Part shown: in pieces, positions 44,889-53,577 of the stretch | How the letters are laid out: each line of letters starts with the position of its first letter | Numbering within the stretch: the stretch's first letter is position 1 | Origin: an uncultured Acidobacteriota bacterium | GTDB lineage: Bacteria; Acidobacteriota; Terriglobia; Terriglobales; Acidobacteriaceae | Reading direction: 5' to 3' | Assembly (NCBI GenBank): GCA_903873705.1 | Contig: CAIQPK010000077.1 | Span: 36,607-100,606 of the forward strand | Length of the DNA stretch: 64,000 bases | Notes under the pieces: model-generated | Databases searched by the model: none | What the model was told of the DNA's origin: nothing | What the model saw: the letters and a program-made list of their open reading frames with translations, nothing else | Program-made: the position numbers and the translations under genes

Positions 44889-46064
44889 ATGCCCGGTCAA
44901 TCCATCCTCGTCATCAACACCGGCTCCTCCTCGCTGAAATTCGGCATCTATCGCTCCTCCGCCACCGACGTCGAGCTCATCCTCGAAGGCCTCGCCGACG
45001 GCATCGGCCAGCCCACCGGCAAGCTCGAGCTCAAGGACGCCACCGGCCGATCCATCCGTTCCAGTGAGCAACCCTTCGGACACCAGACTGACGCCCTCAA
45101 ACTCGCCACGCAATGGCTCACCGATGTCTCCGAAATCCGAGTTACAGCCGTCGGTCACCGCGTCGTCCACGGCGGCCCGCGCCTCACCACCCACCAGCGC
45201 ATCACGCCCGCGCTCATCGCAGAACTCAACGCCTGCCTTCACTTCGCTCCACTGCACATCCCGCTCTCGCTCGAGCTCATCGCCAGCGCCCAGCGCAACT
45301 TCCCCCACATCCCGCAGTTCGCCTGCTTCGACACCGCCTTCCACACCACTCTCCCCGAAGCCGCGTCCCGTTTCCCCCTCCCCGTCGAGTTCTCCGCCGA
45401 AGGCATCCATCGCTACGGCTTCCACGGCCTCTCCTGCGAATCCATCCTGCAACAACTCGCCGGCACCCTTCCCGCCCGCACCGTCATCGCGCATCTCGGC
45501 AGCGGCGCCAGCCTCACCGCCCTGCACAACGGCCTCTCCGTCGACACCTCCATGGGCCTCACCCCCACCGGCGGCATCCCCATGGCCACCCGCTCCGGCG
45601 ACCTCGACCCCGGGGTCCTCCTCTACCTCATGCGCGCCAAACACATGAACGCCGACGCATTGGAAAAACTACTCAACCACAACGCCGGCTTGATCGCCCT
45701 CAGCAACGGCACATCCGACATGCGCCAGCTCGAATCAGCCGCGGCAGCCAACGATGCCGACGCGCAGCTGGCTCTCGCCATCTTCACCACCGCCATCCGC
45801 AAGACCATCGCAGCCTACGCCGCCGTCCTCAACGGCCTCGACCTGCTCATATTCTCCGGCGGAATCGGCGAACACAGCACCCTCATCCGTGAAACCGTCT
45901 GTAACGGCCTCGCTTTCCTCGGCATCACGCTCGACCCCGCCGCCAACACCGCCGTACACCCCGTCATTTCAACGCCGGAAAGCCCCATCGCCGTCCGCAT
46001 CGTCCCCAGCCAGGAAGACATACAGATCGCCCGTCACTGCCGCACACTCATGCACCAGCACTAA
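44889..46064 (+). CDS. ackA: Acetate kinase
   Basis: The 391-residue kinase turns acetyl phosphate and ADP into acetate and ATP. It has the phosphate-binding NTGSSSLKF near residue 10, HRVVHGGPR, the FDTAFH block and the HRYGFHGLS segment, followed by HLGSGASLTAL and DTSMGLTPTGG, and the adenosine site FSGGIGEHS near the C-terminus. It is transcribed away from xfp. No pta gene is seen, which supports acetyl phosphate coming from phosphoketolase. Confidence 0.96.
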   Translation: MPGQSILVINTGSSSLKFGIYRSSATDVELILEGLADGIGQPTGKLELKDATGRSIRSSEQPFGHQTDALKLATQWLTDVSEIRVTAVGHRVVHGGPRLTTHQRITPALIAELNACLHFAPLHIPLSLELIASAQRNFPHIPQFACFDTAFHTTLPEAASRFPLPVEFSAEGIHRYGFHGLSCESILQQLAGTLPARTVIAHLGSGASLTALHNGLSVDTSMGLTPTGGIPMATRSGDLDPGVLLYLMRAKHMNADALEKLLNHNAGLIALSNGTSDMRQLESAAAANDADAQLALAIFTTAIRKTIAAYAAVLNGLDLLIFSGGIGEHSTLIRETVCNGLAFLGITLDPAANTAVHPVISTPESPIAVRIVPSQEDIQIARHCRTLMHQH

Positions 46065-46080
46065 GCGCAGCGAGCCACTC

Positions 46081-47442
46081 CTAGCAACGCACAATATGCG
46101 CAGCATCAATTCCCTTGGTCGCGTTGCGCGTATCCACCACCAGCTGCGACTCCCGCACAATCGCCGCGTAGTCATACTGCGAGTGGTCCGTCACAATCAA
46201 CACGCAGTCATACTGCCCCAACTCATCCAGCGGCGTCGACCGCATATTCAACTTGTAATGCCGCCCCTGCCCCACCACCGGCACAAACGGATCGTTGTAC
46301 AGGACCTCTGCACCTTGCGAACGCAGCAGCTCAATAATCGTCAGCGCAGGCGACTCGCGCAGGTCGTCGATGTCCTTCTTGTACGCCATCCCCAGCATCA
46401 AAATTCGTGCGCCGTTCATCGCCTTCTTCTGTTGATTCAAAGCCCGCGCCACCTGTGCAGACACAAACTGCGGCATCGCTTCGTTCACTTCGCCCGCCAG
46501 CTCAATGAAACGCGTATTGAAGTCATACTCCCGTGCCTTCCAACTCAGATAGAAAGGGTCAATCGGAATGCAGTGCCCACCCAGCCCCGGCCCCGGATAA
46601 AACGGCTGAAACCCGAAAGGCTTCGTCGACGCCGCATCGATCACCTCCCAAATATCGACCCCCATCCGCATCGCCAGCACCTTCAGCTCATTCACCATGG
46701 CGATATTCACACAGCGATAAATGTTCTCCAGCAGCTTCGTCATCTCCGCCACGCGCGTCGTGGAAACGCGCACCGCGCGGTCGAACACAGCCTCATATAG
46801 CGTCGCCGCCAGCTCTGTCGCTACGGCATCATGCCCGCCCACCACCTTGGGAATATCCCGCCGCGCCACCGTGGTATTTCCCGGGTCCTCGCGCTCGGGC
46901 GAGTACGCCACATAAAACACGTCACCCTCAACCGCGCCGACACTCTGTGCTCGCAATCCGCTGCAACCCTTTTCCAGCAGCGGAATCAGTACATCCTCCG
47001 TCGTCCCCGGATACGTCGTACTCTCCAGCACCACCAGCTGACCTTCGCGCAGCCACGGTGCCACGGCCTTCGCCGTATTGGCAATGAAGCTCATGTCCGG
47101 TTCACGGTGCGTGGTCAGCGGCGTCGGCACGCACAGCACAATCACATCCAGCTCAACCAGCCGTGCAAGCTCCACCGTCGCCTGGAAGCCCTGCGCCTGC
47201 GCCGCCTGGATATCCTCCGCGGGAATGCTCAGGATGTAGCTCCGGCCAGCCTCCAGCTCCGCCACCTTATCCGCATCGATGTCGAATCCGGTCACCGCAA
47301 AGCCCGCCTTCGCAAACAGCAGCGACAGCGGCAGCCCCACATACCCCAGCCCGATCACCCCGATAGCGGCGCTCCGCTGCTTCAGCCGCTCCAGTCGTTG
47401 GGCAGCGATCGATGGCAGCGGCGCGTCATTCGGCATCGTCAT
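46081..47442 (-). CDS. Nucleotide-sugar dehydrogenase (UDP-N-acetylglucosamine 6-dehydrogenase type)
   Basis: The 453-residue enzyme oxidises a UDP-hexosamine at C6 to the uronic acid using NAD. The NAD-binding motif is IGVIGLGYVGLPLSL, the segment VAYSPEREDPGN is diagnostic of the WbpA/WecC branch, the catalytic cysteine lies in GLGGHCIPIDPFYLSW, and the third domain has GMAYKKDIDDLRESPAL. It is the first gene of the polysaccharide region and convergent with ackA. Confidence 0.92.
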   Translation of the reverse strand: MTMPNDAPLPSIAAQRLERLKQRSAAIGVIGLGYVGLPLSLLFAKAGFAVTGFDIDADKVAELEAGRSYILSIPAEDIQAAQAQGFQATVELARLVELDVIVLCVPTPLTTHREPDMSFIANTAKAVAPWLREGQLVVLESTTYPGTTEDVLIPLLEKGCSGLRAQSVGAVEGDVFYVAYSPEREDPGNTTVARRDIPKVVGGHDAVATELAATLYEAVFDRAVRVSTTRVAEMTKLLENIYRCVNIAMVNELKVLAMRMGVDIWEVIDAASTKPFGFQPFYPGPGLGGHCIPIDPFYLSWKAREYDFNTRFIELAGEVNEAMPQFVSAQVARALNQQKKAMNGARILMLGMAYKKDIDDLRESPALTIIELLRSQGAEVLYNDPFVPVVGQGRHYKLNMRSTPLDELGQYDCVLIVTDHSQYDYAAIVRESQLVVDTRNATKGIDAAHIVRC

Positions 47443-47599
47443 ACAGCGTCATTATTGCACCCGGAGCTAACCCGGTCTCAGCGGCGGAACCCCCGCCGCG
47501 ATTTGAAACACCCCCATGCGCAGGCCCAGTTACTATCGTAGAGGGATGGTTTCCGCTCGCAGAGAAGCCACCGGCAGCATCCATTGAAAAGGGAGACAG

Positions 47600-48556
47600 A
47601 TGGCACGTTATTTGGTTACAGGAATTGCAGGATTTATCGGATCAACGCTGGCGCACGCCTTGGTTGAACACGGTCACGAGGTTCGCGGCATCGACAACCT
47701 CTCCACCGGCAAGCTGGAGAACCTCGCAGCCATTCGCTCCTCCATCTCATTCGAAAAGGCCGACCTCCTCGATCTCCCTGCCCTGCGAAGCGCCTGCGAT
47801 GGCGTCGACTACATCTTCCACGAAGCCGCCATGGCCTCGGTTCCACAGTCAGTCAAAGATCCCGTCAACACCCACAACACCAACGTCAACGGCACGTTGA
47901 ACCTGCTGCTGGCCGCGCGCGACGCCAAGGTCAAGCGCCTGGTCTACGCCGCCTCATCATCTGCCTACGGCGACCAGCCCACCCAGCCCAAGCAGGAGGA
48001 AATGCTCCCCCAGCCGCTCTCGCCCTACGCCGTCCAGAAGCTCACCTGCGAGTACTACATCCAGTCCTTCTGCAACGTCTACGGCATGGAAGGCGTCTGC
48101 CTCCGCTACTTCAACATCTTTGGCCCCCGCCAGGCAGCCGATTCGCCCTACTCCGGCGTCATCGCGCAGTTCATCTTCAAAATGATGGCCGGCGAAACGC
48201 CCACCATCTTTGGCGACGGTTCCACCAGCCGCGATTTCACCTTCGTGCAGAACGTCGTCAACGCCAACCTGCTCGCCTGCACCGCTCCCAAACAGGTCGC
48301 CACCGGCCGCGTCTTCAACGTCGGAACCGGCCACAGCCACACCCTGAACGAGCTCTACGACGCGCTTGCCCAGGTCTTCAACCACAAGGAAAAGGCCAAG
48401 TACGGCCCCACCCGCGAAGGCGACGTGCAGCACTCCCTCGCCGATATCACCCGTGCCACCACCGAGCTCGGCTACAGGCCCCAGGGCACCTTCCTCGAAG
48501 GCCTCTCCAAAACAGTCGACTGGTACCTGGAAGAAAAAGCCAAGAGCGCAACCTAG
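47600..48556 (+). CDS. NAD-dependent nucleotide-sugar epimerase (GalE/WbpP-like)
   Basis: This 318-residue extended short-chain dehydrogenase begins with the NAD motif VTGIAGFIGSTLAHAL, then DNLSTGKLENL, the catalytic SSSAYGDQP and YAVQK (Tyr/Lys pair), and RYFNIFGPRQ. It should epimerise a UDP-(N-acetyl)hexose; the branch looks closer to UDP-GlcNAc 4-epimerase. AAAAGGGAGA precedes the ATG. It diverges from the dehydrogenase gene, and the two may act on the same sugar pool. Confidence 0.9.
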   Translation: MARYLVTGIAGFIGSTLAHALVEHGHEVRGIDNLSTGKLENLAAIRSSISFEKADLLDLPALRSACDGVDYIFHEAAMASVPQSVKDPVNTHNTNVNGTLNLLLAARDAKVKRLVYAASSSAYGDQPTQPKQEEMLPQPLSPYAVQKLTCEYYIQSFCNVYGMEGVCLRYFNIFGPRQAADSPYSGVIAQFIFKMMAGETPTIFGDGSTSRDFTFVQNVVNANLLACTAPKQVATGRVFNVGTGHSHTLNELYDALAQVFNHKEKAKYGPTREGDVQHSLADITRATTELGYRPQGTFLEGLSKTVDWYLEEKAKSAT

Positions 48557-48578
48557 CCTTCAACCTCACCGCAAAACA

Positions 48579-48613
48579 AATGAGCGTCCCGCAAGGGACG
48601 CTCATTCTTTTGT
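48579..48613. terminator. Strong intrinsic terminator between convergent genes
   Basis: AATGAGCGTCCC (48579-48590) pairs perfectly with GGGACGCTCATT (48595-48606) around GCAA, followed on the plus strand by CTTTTGT. On the minus strand the stem is followed by TTGTTTTG. It should end both the epimerase transcript and the TPR lipoprotein transcript. Confidence 0.85.
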
Positions 48614-48626
48614 CTCCAACCAACGC

Positions 48627-50924
48627 CTAGCCGAGCTGCCCCAGCGCCGTTGTCGCATCCTTTGCGGTCGACGAATTAGGCGCCAGCGACACAGCTTTCT
48701 TTAGCTCCAACACCGCGTCCGACTTCCGCCCCAGCTTGCTGTACGTCATTCCCAGGTGGTAATGCATGGCCGCGTTGCTCGGTTCCGCCTTCACAGCATC
48801 CTCGAGCAAATCGCGAGCCGAGTAATAGGTTCCCTTGTTGTAGTACACCCACGCGAGTGTATCGGCGGTGCTCGGCGCGTCTTTCAGTACGCGGCGCGCG
48901 GTTTGCGCATACGAGAGCGCAACGTCCAGATTCTGACCGCTCGTCACCATCAGGTAGGCAAGGTTATTAGCTGCTTGGCCTTGCTCCGGATCGATCGAGA
49001 GCGCCTTCTTGTAGTTTTCGATCGCCGGACCGGTCAGGCCTTTCTGCTCCTGCATCAGTGCCAGCATCGTCGTCGCATTGGCGTCAGTCGGATGTGACGT
49101 CTGCCAGTTCTGCCAGGTGTGCAGGGCGTCGTCAATATTGCCAAGGTTCACCAGCGCCTGTGCGTAAGTCTGAACAGCCGCGCCGTCAGCGGCGTTCATA
49201 TCCATCGCCTTCTTGGCGTTGTCCCGAGCCCCGGCGTAGTCTTTCGTGTTCATCTGCAACTGTGCCAGCAACGTGTAGAAGGGCTCGTTGCCGGGAGCCT
49301 TGACAATCTGCTGCTGTACTCGGGCCAGTGCCTTATCAGGCTGCTTCTGGAAAAGGTTCACCGCAACAATCTGGCGCAACGCCGGCACCGACCTTGGATC
49401 TTTGTCCAGGGCTTTTTCCATCTGGGCCACGCCTTCAGGAAATTTACTCTGCGAGAGCTTCAACTGCCCCAGCTCGATATAAGGCTGCGGAGCATTCGGA
49501 TTTTTGGCAATCACCATGTTGAAATCGGCTTCAGCCTTGTCGTTCTGCTTCAGAGCGGCCTCTGCGGTGCCACGCCAAAGGTAAGCGAGGGCGAAATCCG
49601 GGCGCAGTCCGATGGCTTTCTCGGCCACCTGCATCAGCATGTTCGGGTCGTTCTTCCGAGTAGCAATATCGGCCTGTCCTGCCAATACTTCCACATTGGT
49701 CGGGACTTCCTTTTCCGCCGCATCGAAGCTTGCCTGTGCCAGGTTCACGTCGCCCTTCATCAGCGCGACCTTGCCGAGGGCGATTTGCAGTTGCGCATTC
49801 TCCGGACTGCTCTTGGCTGCCGCCTGCAGCGTTGCCGCAGCGTCGTTAACCTTATTCTGGCTCAGCTGCAGCGTGCTCTTCAGGAGCTGCACCTGCGGCT
49901 GGCTGGCATTCGATTTAATCAACTGGTCCACTAACGGCGAAAGCTTGTCATACTCCTGCTTCGCGGCCAGAATAATGCCGTAATTCAGCTTGATCGGATA
50001 GCTCTTAGGATATTTCGCCACCAATTCAGCGAAAGTCGTCTCGGCCGGACCCGGCTGCCCGGTCTGTATGTAGAAATCTTTCAGCAACTCGGAAGCGCGT
50101 TCCTCATTTGGCAGGTCTTCCACCGCCTTACGCATCGTCTGTTCAGCCTTACCCTTGTCGCCGGCATGCAGGTAGAGGCCAGCCAGACCGCTGCGCACCT
50201 GCAGGTCGTTGGGCGCGTTTTGGATGGCGGTCTCCAGCTGTTGCTCTGCACCAGCCATATCGCCCTTGCGCTCAAGTAACGCCGACATCACCATGTGCGC
50301 ATGGGAATCCTTCGGATCCAGCGCGATGGCCTGCTGCAACTCCTGCACAGCAGAGCCCGCCGTTACCGGGTCGGAAGCCTGGATCAGTGCCAGCGTAGTA
50401 TGGAACGCCGCTCGCTTTGGCTCAATGCTCACAGCATGTTGAATATTCGATAGGGCTCCAGCGTGATCGCCTTTACGCGCCGCAATAGTGGCCAGCAGGG
50501 CATACGCGTCGGCATCGTTCGGGTCTGCGGCGATGACGGCCTTAGCCTGCTCTTCCGCACGGTCAGTCGCATTGCCAGCGAGAAGTAGGTCGCCCAGATC
50601 GATGCGCGCCTGTAGGTTGTTTGGCGAAAGCTCGACCACGCGCATCAATTCGCCATAGCTGGCCTTGATCGCACCCATCCGGAGATAGGTCTTAGCCATC
50701 TCGTAGTGCGCTTCGCTGCAGTTCTTGTCGATCTTCAGCGCATTCGAAAACTGGATCATCGCCTCTTTGTACTTGGCGTCAGTTTCGTAACGCTTGCCGC
50801 TCTCCAGGTACTTCCGTTTGCGAACGTTGGGGTCGCGGCTACAGCCCGAAATGACCAACAGGGCGAGAAACGCGGGAATCACCGCGGCTAACAGACGAAC
50901 TTTACGCTTACGCTGCATAAACAT
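48627..50924 (-). CDS. TPR-repeat lipoprotein of exosortase systems (PrsT-like)
   Basis: The 765-residue protein has a signal peptide ending in the lipobox VISGC, then at least sixteen tetratricopeptide repeats running to the C-terminus. Large TPR lipoproteins of this size (PrsT family) are a regular member of PEP-CTERM/exosortase exopolysaccharide loci. They are thought to act as periplasmic scaffolds in export or protein sorting. AAAAGGAAC lies before the ATG. It follows the EpsI gene on the same strand, 69 bases away. Confidence 0.88.
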   Translation of the reverse strand: MFMQRKRKVRLLAAVIPAFLALLVISGCSRDPNVRKRKYLESGKRYETDAKYKEAMIQFSNALKIDKNCSEAHYEMAKTYLRMGAIKASYGELMRVVELSPNNLQARIDLGDLLLAGNATDRAEEQAKAVIAADPNDADAYALLATIAARKGDHAGALSNIQHAVSIEPKRAAFHTTLALIQASDPVTAGSAVQELQQAIALDPKDSHAHMVMSALLERKGDMAGAEQQLETAIQNAPNDLQVRSGLAGLYLHAGDKGKAEQTMRKAVEDLPNEERASELLKDFYIQTGQPGPAETTFAELVAKYPKSYPIKLNYGIILAAKQEYDKLSPLVDQLIKSNASQPQVQLLKSTLQLSQNKVNDAAATLQAAAKSSPENAQLQIALGKVALMKGDVNLAQASFDAAEKEVPTNVEVLAGQADIATRKNDPNMLMQVAEKAIGLRPDFALAYLWRGTAEAALKQNDKAEADFNMVIAKNPNAPQPYIELGQLKLSQSKFPEGVAQMEKALDKDPRSVPALRQIVAVNLFQKQPDKALARVQQQIVKAPGNEPFYTLLAQLQMNTKDYAGARDNAKKAMDMNAADGAAVQTYAQALVNLGNIDDALHTWQNWQTSHPTDANATTMLALMQEQKGLTGPAIENYKKALSIDPEQGQAANNLAYLMVTSGQNLDVALSYAQTARRVLKDAPSTADTLAWVYYNKGTYYSARDLLEDAVKAEPSNAAMHYHLGMTYSKLGRKSDAVLELKKAVSLAPNSSTAKDATTALGQLG

Positions 50925-50992
50925 TTACAGTTCCTTTTCCATCAATCGACTTCTTACGAGTATGAACGTCTCGAACTCAAATCGAAATAACG

Positions 50993-51652
50993 CTAATTTG
51001 GGATAAACGCCGGGAGCAGGGGCTCCATGTGATTGGCAAAGTCCACCGCACGCTGATGGGCGCGCGCCGGTGGCTCCCCGAGTGCTACCGGTGTCACCAC
51101 GCGAACCAGTGCTGCGTCGGTGCGGCTGTAGCGAATCGAGTCAGCCAGCGTGTAAAGCTTGGCCTTGTAATCATTAGCAATACTGCGACCGTGGGACCGG
51201 TACCAGTAAAGCACCTCAGCCCGCGATGTCCCGTTAGAGATGATGTACTCTCCCACCTCCACCGGCTTACCCTCGGACGCATTCAGCTGGGTGACACCCG
51301 ATGATTCAAACACCCAGCCGGCACCCGGCAGACAGTTCTGAGGCGAGTGAATCGACTGTCCCGTCCGTTGGGTAGGAAAGTAGCCGATAAACAGTCCCAC
51401 CGGGGCGGCGTCAGCGCTTCCTCGAGCAGCCTCAAGGGGCGAGTAGTCACGATTGAGGAAAACTCCTTTGCCCAGCACGGCCAGCACTTCAGCATCCAGC
51501 GGAATGTCGGTCCCACTCCACACGCCGATGTTCCGCGGCATCTCATCCAGCGGCTCACTGTGCGGAACGCGATCCACATCGCCACGCGCATGCAACACGA
51601 ACGCCGCCGCAAGCAGCAGCATACAAACCAGAATAAATTTGGGGCTCTTCAC
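50993..51652 (-). CDS. epsI: EpsI-domain protein
   Basis: The 219-residue protein has an N-terminal membrane helix and the EpsI domain with its signature IHSPQNCLPGAGW, plus YWYRSHGRSI and a late polar tail. EpsI domains occur either fused to exosortases or as the next gene, as here. They are thought to assist processing or polysaccharide export. The start is the GTG at 51650-51652, which overlaps the exosortase stop (GTGA). The open frame continues upstream inside exosortase but is not needed. Confidence 0.9.
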   Translation of the reverse strand: MKSPKFILVCMLLLAAAFVLHARGDVDRVPHSEPLDEMPRNIGVWSGTDIPLDAEVLAVLGKGVFLNRDYSPLEAARGSADAAPVGLFIGYFPTQRTGQSIHSPQNCLPGAGWVFESSGVTQLNASEGKPVEVGEYIISNGTSRAEVLYWYRSHGRSIANDYKAKLYTLADSIRYSRTDAALVRVVTPVALGEPPARAHQRAVDFANHMEPLLPAFIPN

Positions 51653-52611
51653 GCCGCCACCCCTTTGTACGGTTTCACCACCCGCATCAACGTGTGGACG
51701 AAGTAAAGACAGCTCAGGGAAACGATAAACATCAGCCACCCTGAAAATTCATGAAAAAATCCCAGCGCCTTCACCGGATCCCAGTACTGAACGCACAGAC
51801 CCGTCCCGAAGATGCGGGCAGCATTGGCTGCAACCGCGATGGGAATCGAAGCCAGCGCGAGAATGGTGCGCCTCCCAAAGCCCGGCTCCATAAAGTAGCC
51901 AAAGATCACCGCCACCGTAAACAGGCTCATCAGCGATCGAATGCCGCTGCACGCCTCGGCGACCTCCAGCTGAATCGATGGCAGTTGAATGACGTTGCCT
52001 TCCCGCAACACGGGCACGCCAGCCAGGGGCAGCAGCGAGCTTGCCAGTTGCGAGGCCATCAGCTGCAGCGGGAACGTGATGTGATTCATGATCAACACGG
52101 GCAGCGGCACGCCCAGCAGGAAAACAAACAGTAGAAACTTGGTCTCACCCAGCATCGGTTTGCCCAGCAGGAGCCAGATCAGGCCGGCGACCAGTACAAC
52201 AAACGACGTACGCGCCCAAAACAGGTCGGCGCCGAAAACACCCACCATCAGAATAAAAAGTCCAGGAAGAATGAGGCTGATTCCGCCCCAGCTGGGCGCC
52301 AGCGGTGTGGCCCGCAACGCAACGCGCTTGTCCCAAACCAGAAACGCGACGAAGAAAGGGATCAGCAGCCCGTGTGAGTAATCGGGGATGTTCCACCAGT
52401 CTTTGACCAGTTTGATCGCGACGCCGTAATAAAGCAGCGCTAAAAGCACGATCAAAACTGCCGCGGCCCACCAGGAACTTCGGGAAACGGCGGCTTGTTC
52501 GCCCGTGGAAGGACTCTGGGTCATAGTGTCTTGGGCGATCGGCCCGGTTGGCCCGGGTGGCCCGGGTGGCCCGGGTGGCCCGGGTGGGGCAACTGCAGCA
52601 CTTTTCAGCAT
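51649..52611 (-). CDS. Exosortase (XrtA/EpsH family) with a collagen-like N-terminal stretch
   Basis: The roughly 320-residue inner-membrane protein has eight helices. The three catalytic residues of exosortases are in place: Cys in EACSGIRSL, Arg in ANAARIFG and His in FFHEFSGW. Exosortases cleave PEP-CTERM tails and hand proteins to the cell surface. Before the first helix lies a stretch of Gly-Pro-Pro triplets from a 9-base DNA repeat, which I have not seen in this family. The ATG at 52611 is used; a TTG five codons upstream or an ATG at 52524 are alternatives, and the latter would drop the repeat. Confidence 0.9.
   Translation of the reverse strand: MLKSAAVAPPGPPGPPGPPGPTGPIAQDTMTQSPSTGEQAAVSRSSWWAAAVLIVLLALLYYGVAIKLVKDWWNIPDYSHGLLIPFFVAFLVWDKRVALRATPLAPSWGGISLILPGLFILMVGVFGADLFWARTSFVVLVAGLIWLLLGKPMLGETKFLLFVFLLGVPLPVLIMNHITFPLQLMASQLASSLLPLAGVPVLREGNVIQLPSIQLEVAEACSGIRSLMSLFTVAVIFGYFMEPGFGRRTILALASIPIAVAANAARIFGTGLCVQYWDPVKALGFFHEFSGWLMFIVSLSCLYFVHTLMRVVKPYKGVAA
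52541..52585. repeat. Five tandem 9-base units in the exosortase 5' end
   Basis: GGCCCGGTT followed by four perfect GGCCCGGGT units (plus-strand reading) sits inside the exosortase reading frame and encodes Pro-Gly-Pro/Thr triplets on the minus strand. Such arrays can gain or lose units by slippage without shifting the frame. Confidence 0.9.
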
Positions 52612-52905
52612 AGGTGGCTTCAACAATCCTGTGAATACAACTTATATACTAGGCAAAACCAAGGGTAACCACTTGTAATCTTACGCTTTCGTTTAGGGCC
52701 CATTCGAGCTCAAAGTGGAATATCCTAGAGACAGTACGGCTGAAAGTTGGACTCAGCCGGGTAGCAAAGGGTCGCGCACGTTCTGGCGATCGAAAGACCA
52801 TGTGACGAAGAGCTGCTCCAGCAAGCTTTTCAGATCGTGTTTCTATGCTAACCGGACGCAAGAGATGAGCTGTTGTTTTGCCGACGGAAACGAAAAGGTG
52901 AGGGT
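52612..52905. other. Divergent intergenic region between exosortase and export operons
   Basis: About 290 bases with lower GC than the genes on both sides, including an AT-rich core ACTTATATACTAGG near 52638-52651 that could serve as a -10 region on either strand. No convincing ORF. I found no clear sigma-54 site, although some exosortase loci use that sigma factor. Confidence 0.4.
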
Positions 52906-53577
52906 ATGAAGGTTCACATTTCCGCCATGTTGTTGATTGGAATGCTCTCTGCTCCGCTGGCCATGGTGGCCCAGCAGGGTGACATGAAACCCGCGCCTGC
53001 CGCCGTACCCACCGACCAGCCAGCCTCCGCGCCGGCCGCAAGCGTGGCTCCATCGGCCGTCGCTCCCGTCACAGCTGCCCCAGGTGTCAATCCAGATACC
53101 TACGTCGTCGGACCGGAAGATTCCATCTCGGTCAACGTCTGGAAAGAGCCCACGCTCTCCGGCAGCTTCCCGGTCCGCCCTGATGGCATGATCTCGCTCG
53201 CGCTGGTTGGCGACGTGGTCGCCGCTGGCCGTACCCCGATGGAACTCGCCACCGAGCTCACCACTAAGCTCAAGAAGTACATCACCGATCCCACCGTCAC
53301 CGTCACAGTGCTGGGCGTCAACAGCAAGCGCATCTTCATGCTCGGCGAGATCGCCCACATCGGCGCGCTGCCGCTTTCCTCAGCGATGACGCCGCTCCAG
53401 GCCATCGCCGCCGCGGGTGGTCTTTCCCCTTATGCCAACAAATCCCACATCTACATCCTCCGCAGCGAGCCGGGTGGCAAGCAAAAGAAGATTCCGTTTG
53501 ATTACAAGAAAGCGATCAAGGACGGCGACATGCAAGGCGTAACACTTCTCCCCGGCGACACCATCGTGGTTCCATGA
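52906..53577 (+). CDS. Polysaccharide export protein, Wza/EpsE-like
   Basis: The 223-residue secreted protein has a signal peptide, an Ala/Pro-rich linker and the polysaccharide export domain: YVVGPEDSISVNVWKEP, then VRPDGMISLALVGDV, VTVLGVNSKRIFMLGEI and a SLBB part (LPLSSAMTPLQAIAAAGG). It should form the outer-membrane pore or its periplasmic part for exopolysaccharide. There is no lipobox, unlike E. coli Wza. GGTGAGGGT precedes the ATG at 52906. Its stop overlaps the next start. Confidence 0.9.
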   Translation: MKVHISAMLLIGMLSAPLAMVAQQGDMKPAPAAVPTDQPASAPAASVAPSAVAPVTAAPGVNPDTYVVGPEDSISVNVWKEPTLSGSFPVRPDGMISLALVGDVVAAGRTPMELATELTTKLKKYITDPTVTVTVLGVNSKRIFMLGEIAHIGALPLSSAMTPLQAIAAAGGLSPYANKSHIYILRSEPGGKQKKIPFDYKKAIKDGDMQGVTLLPGDTIVVP

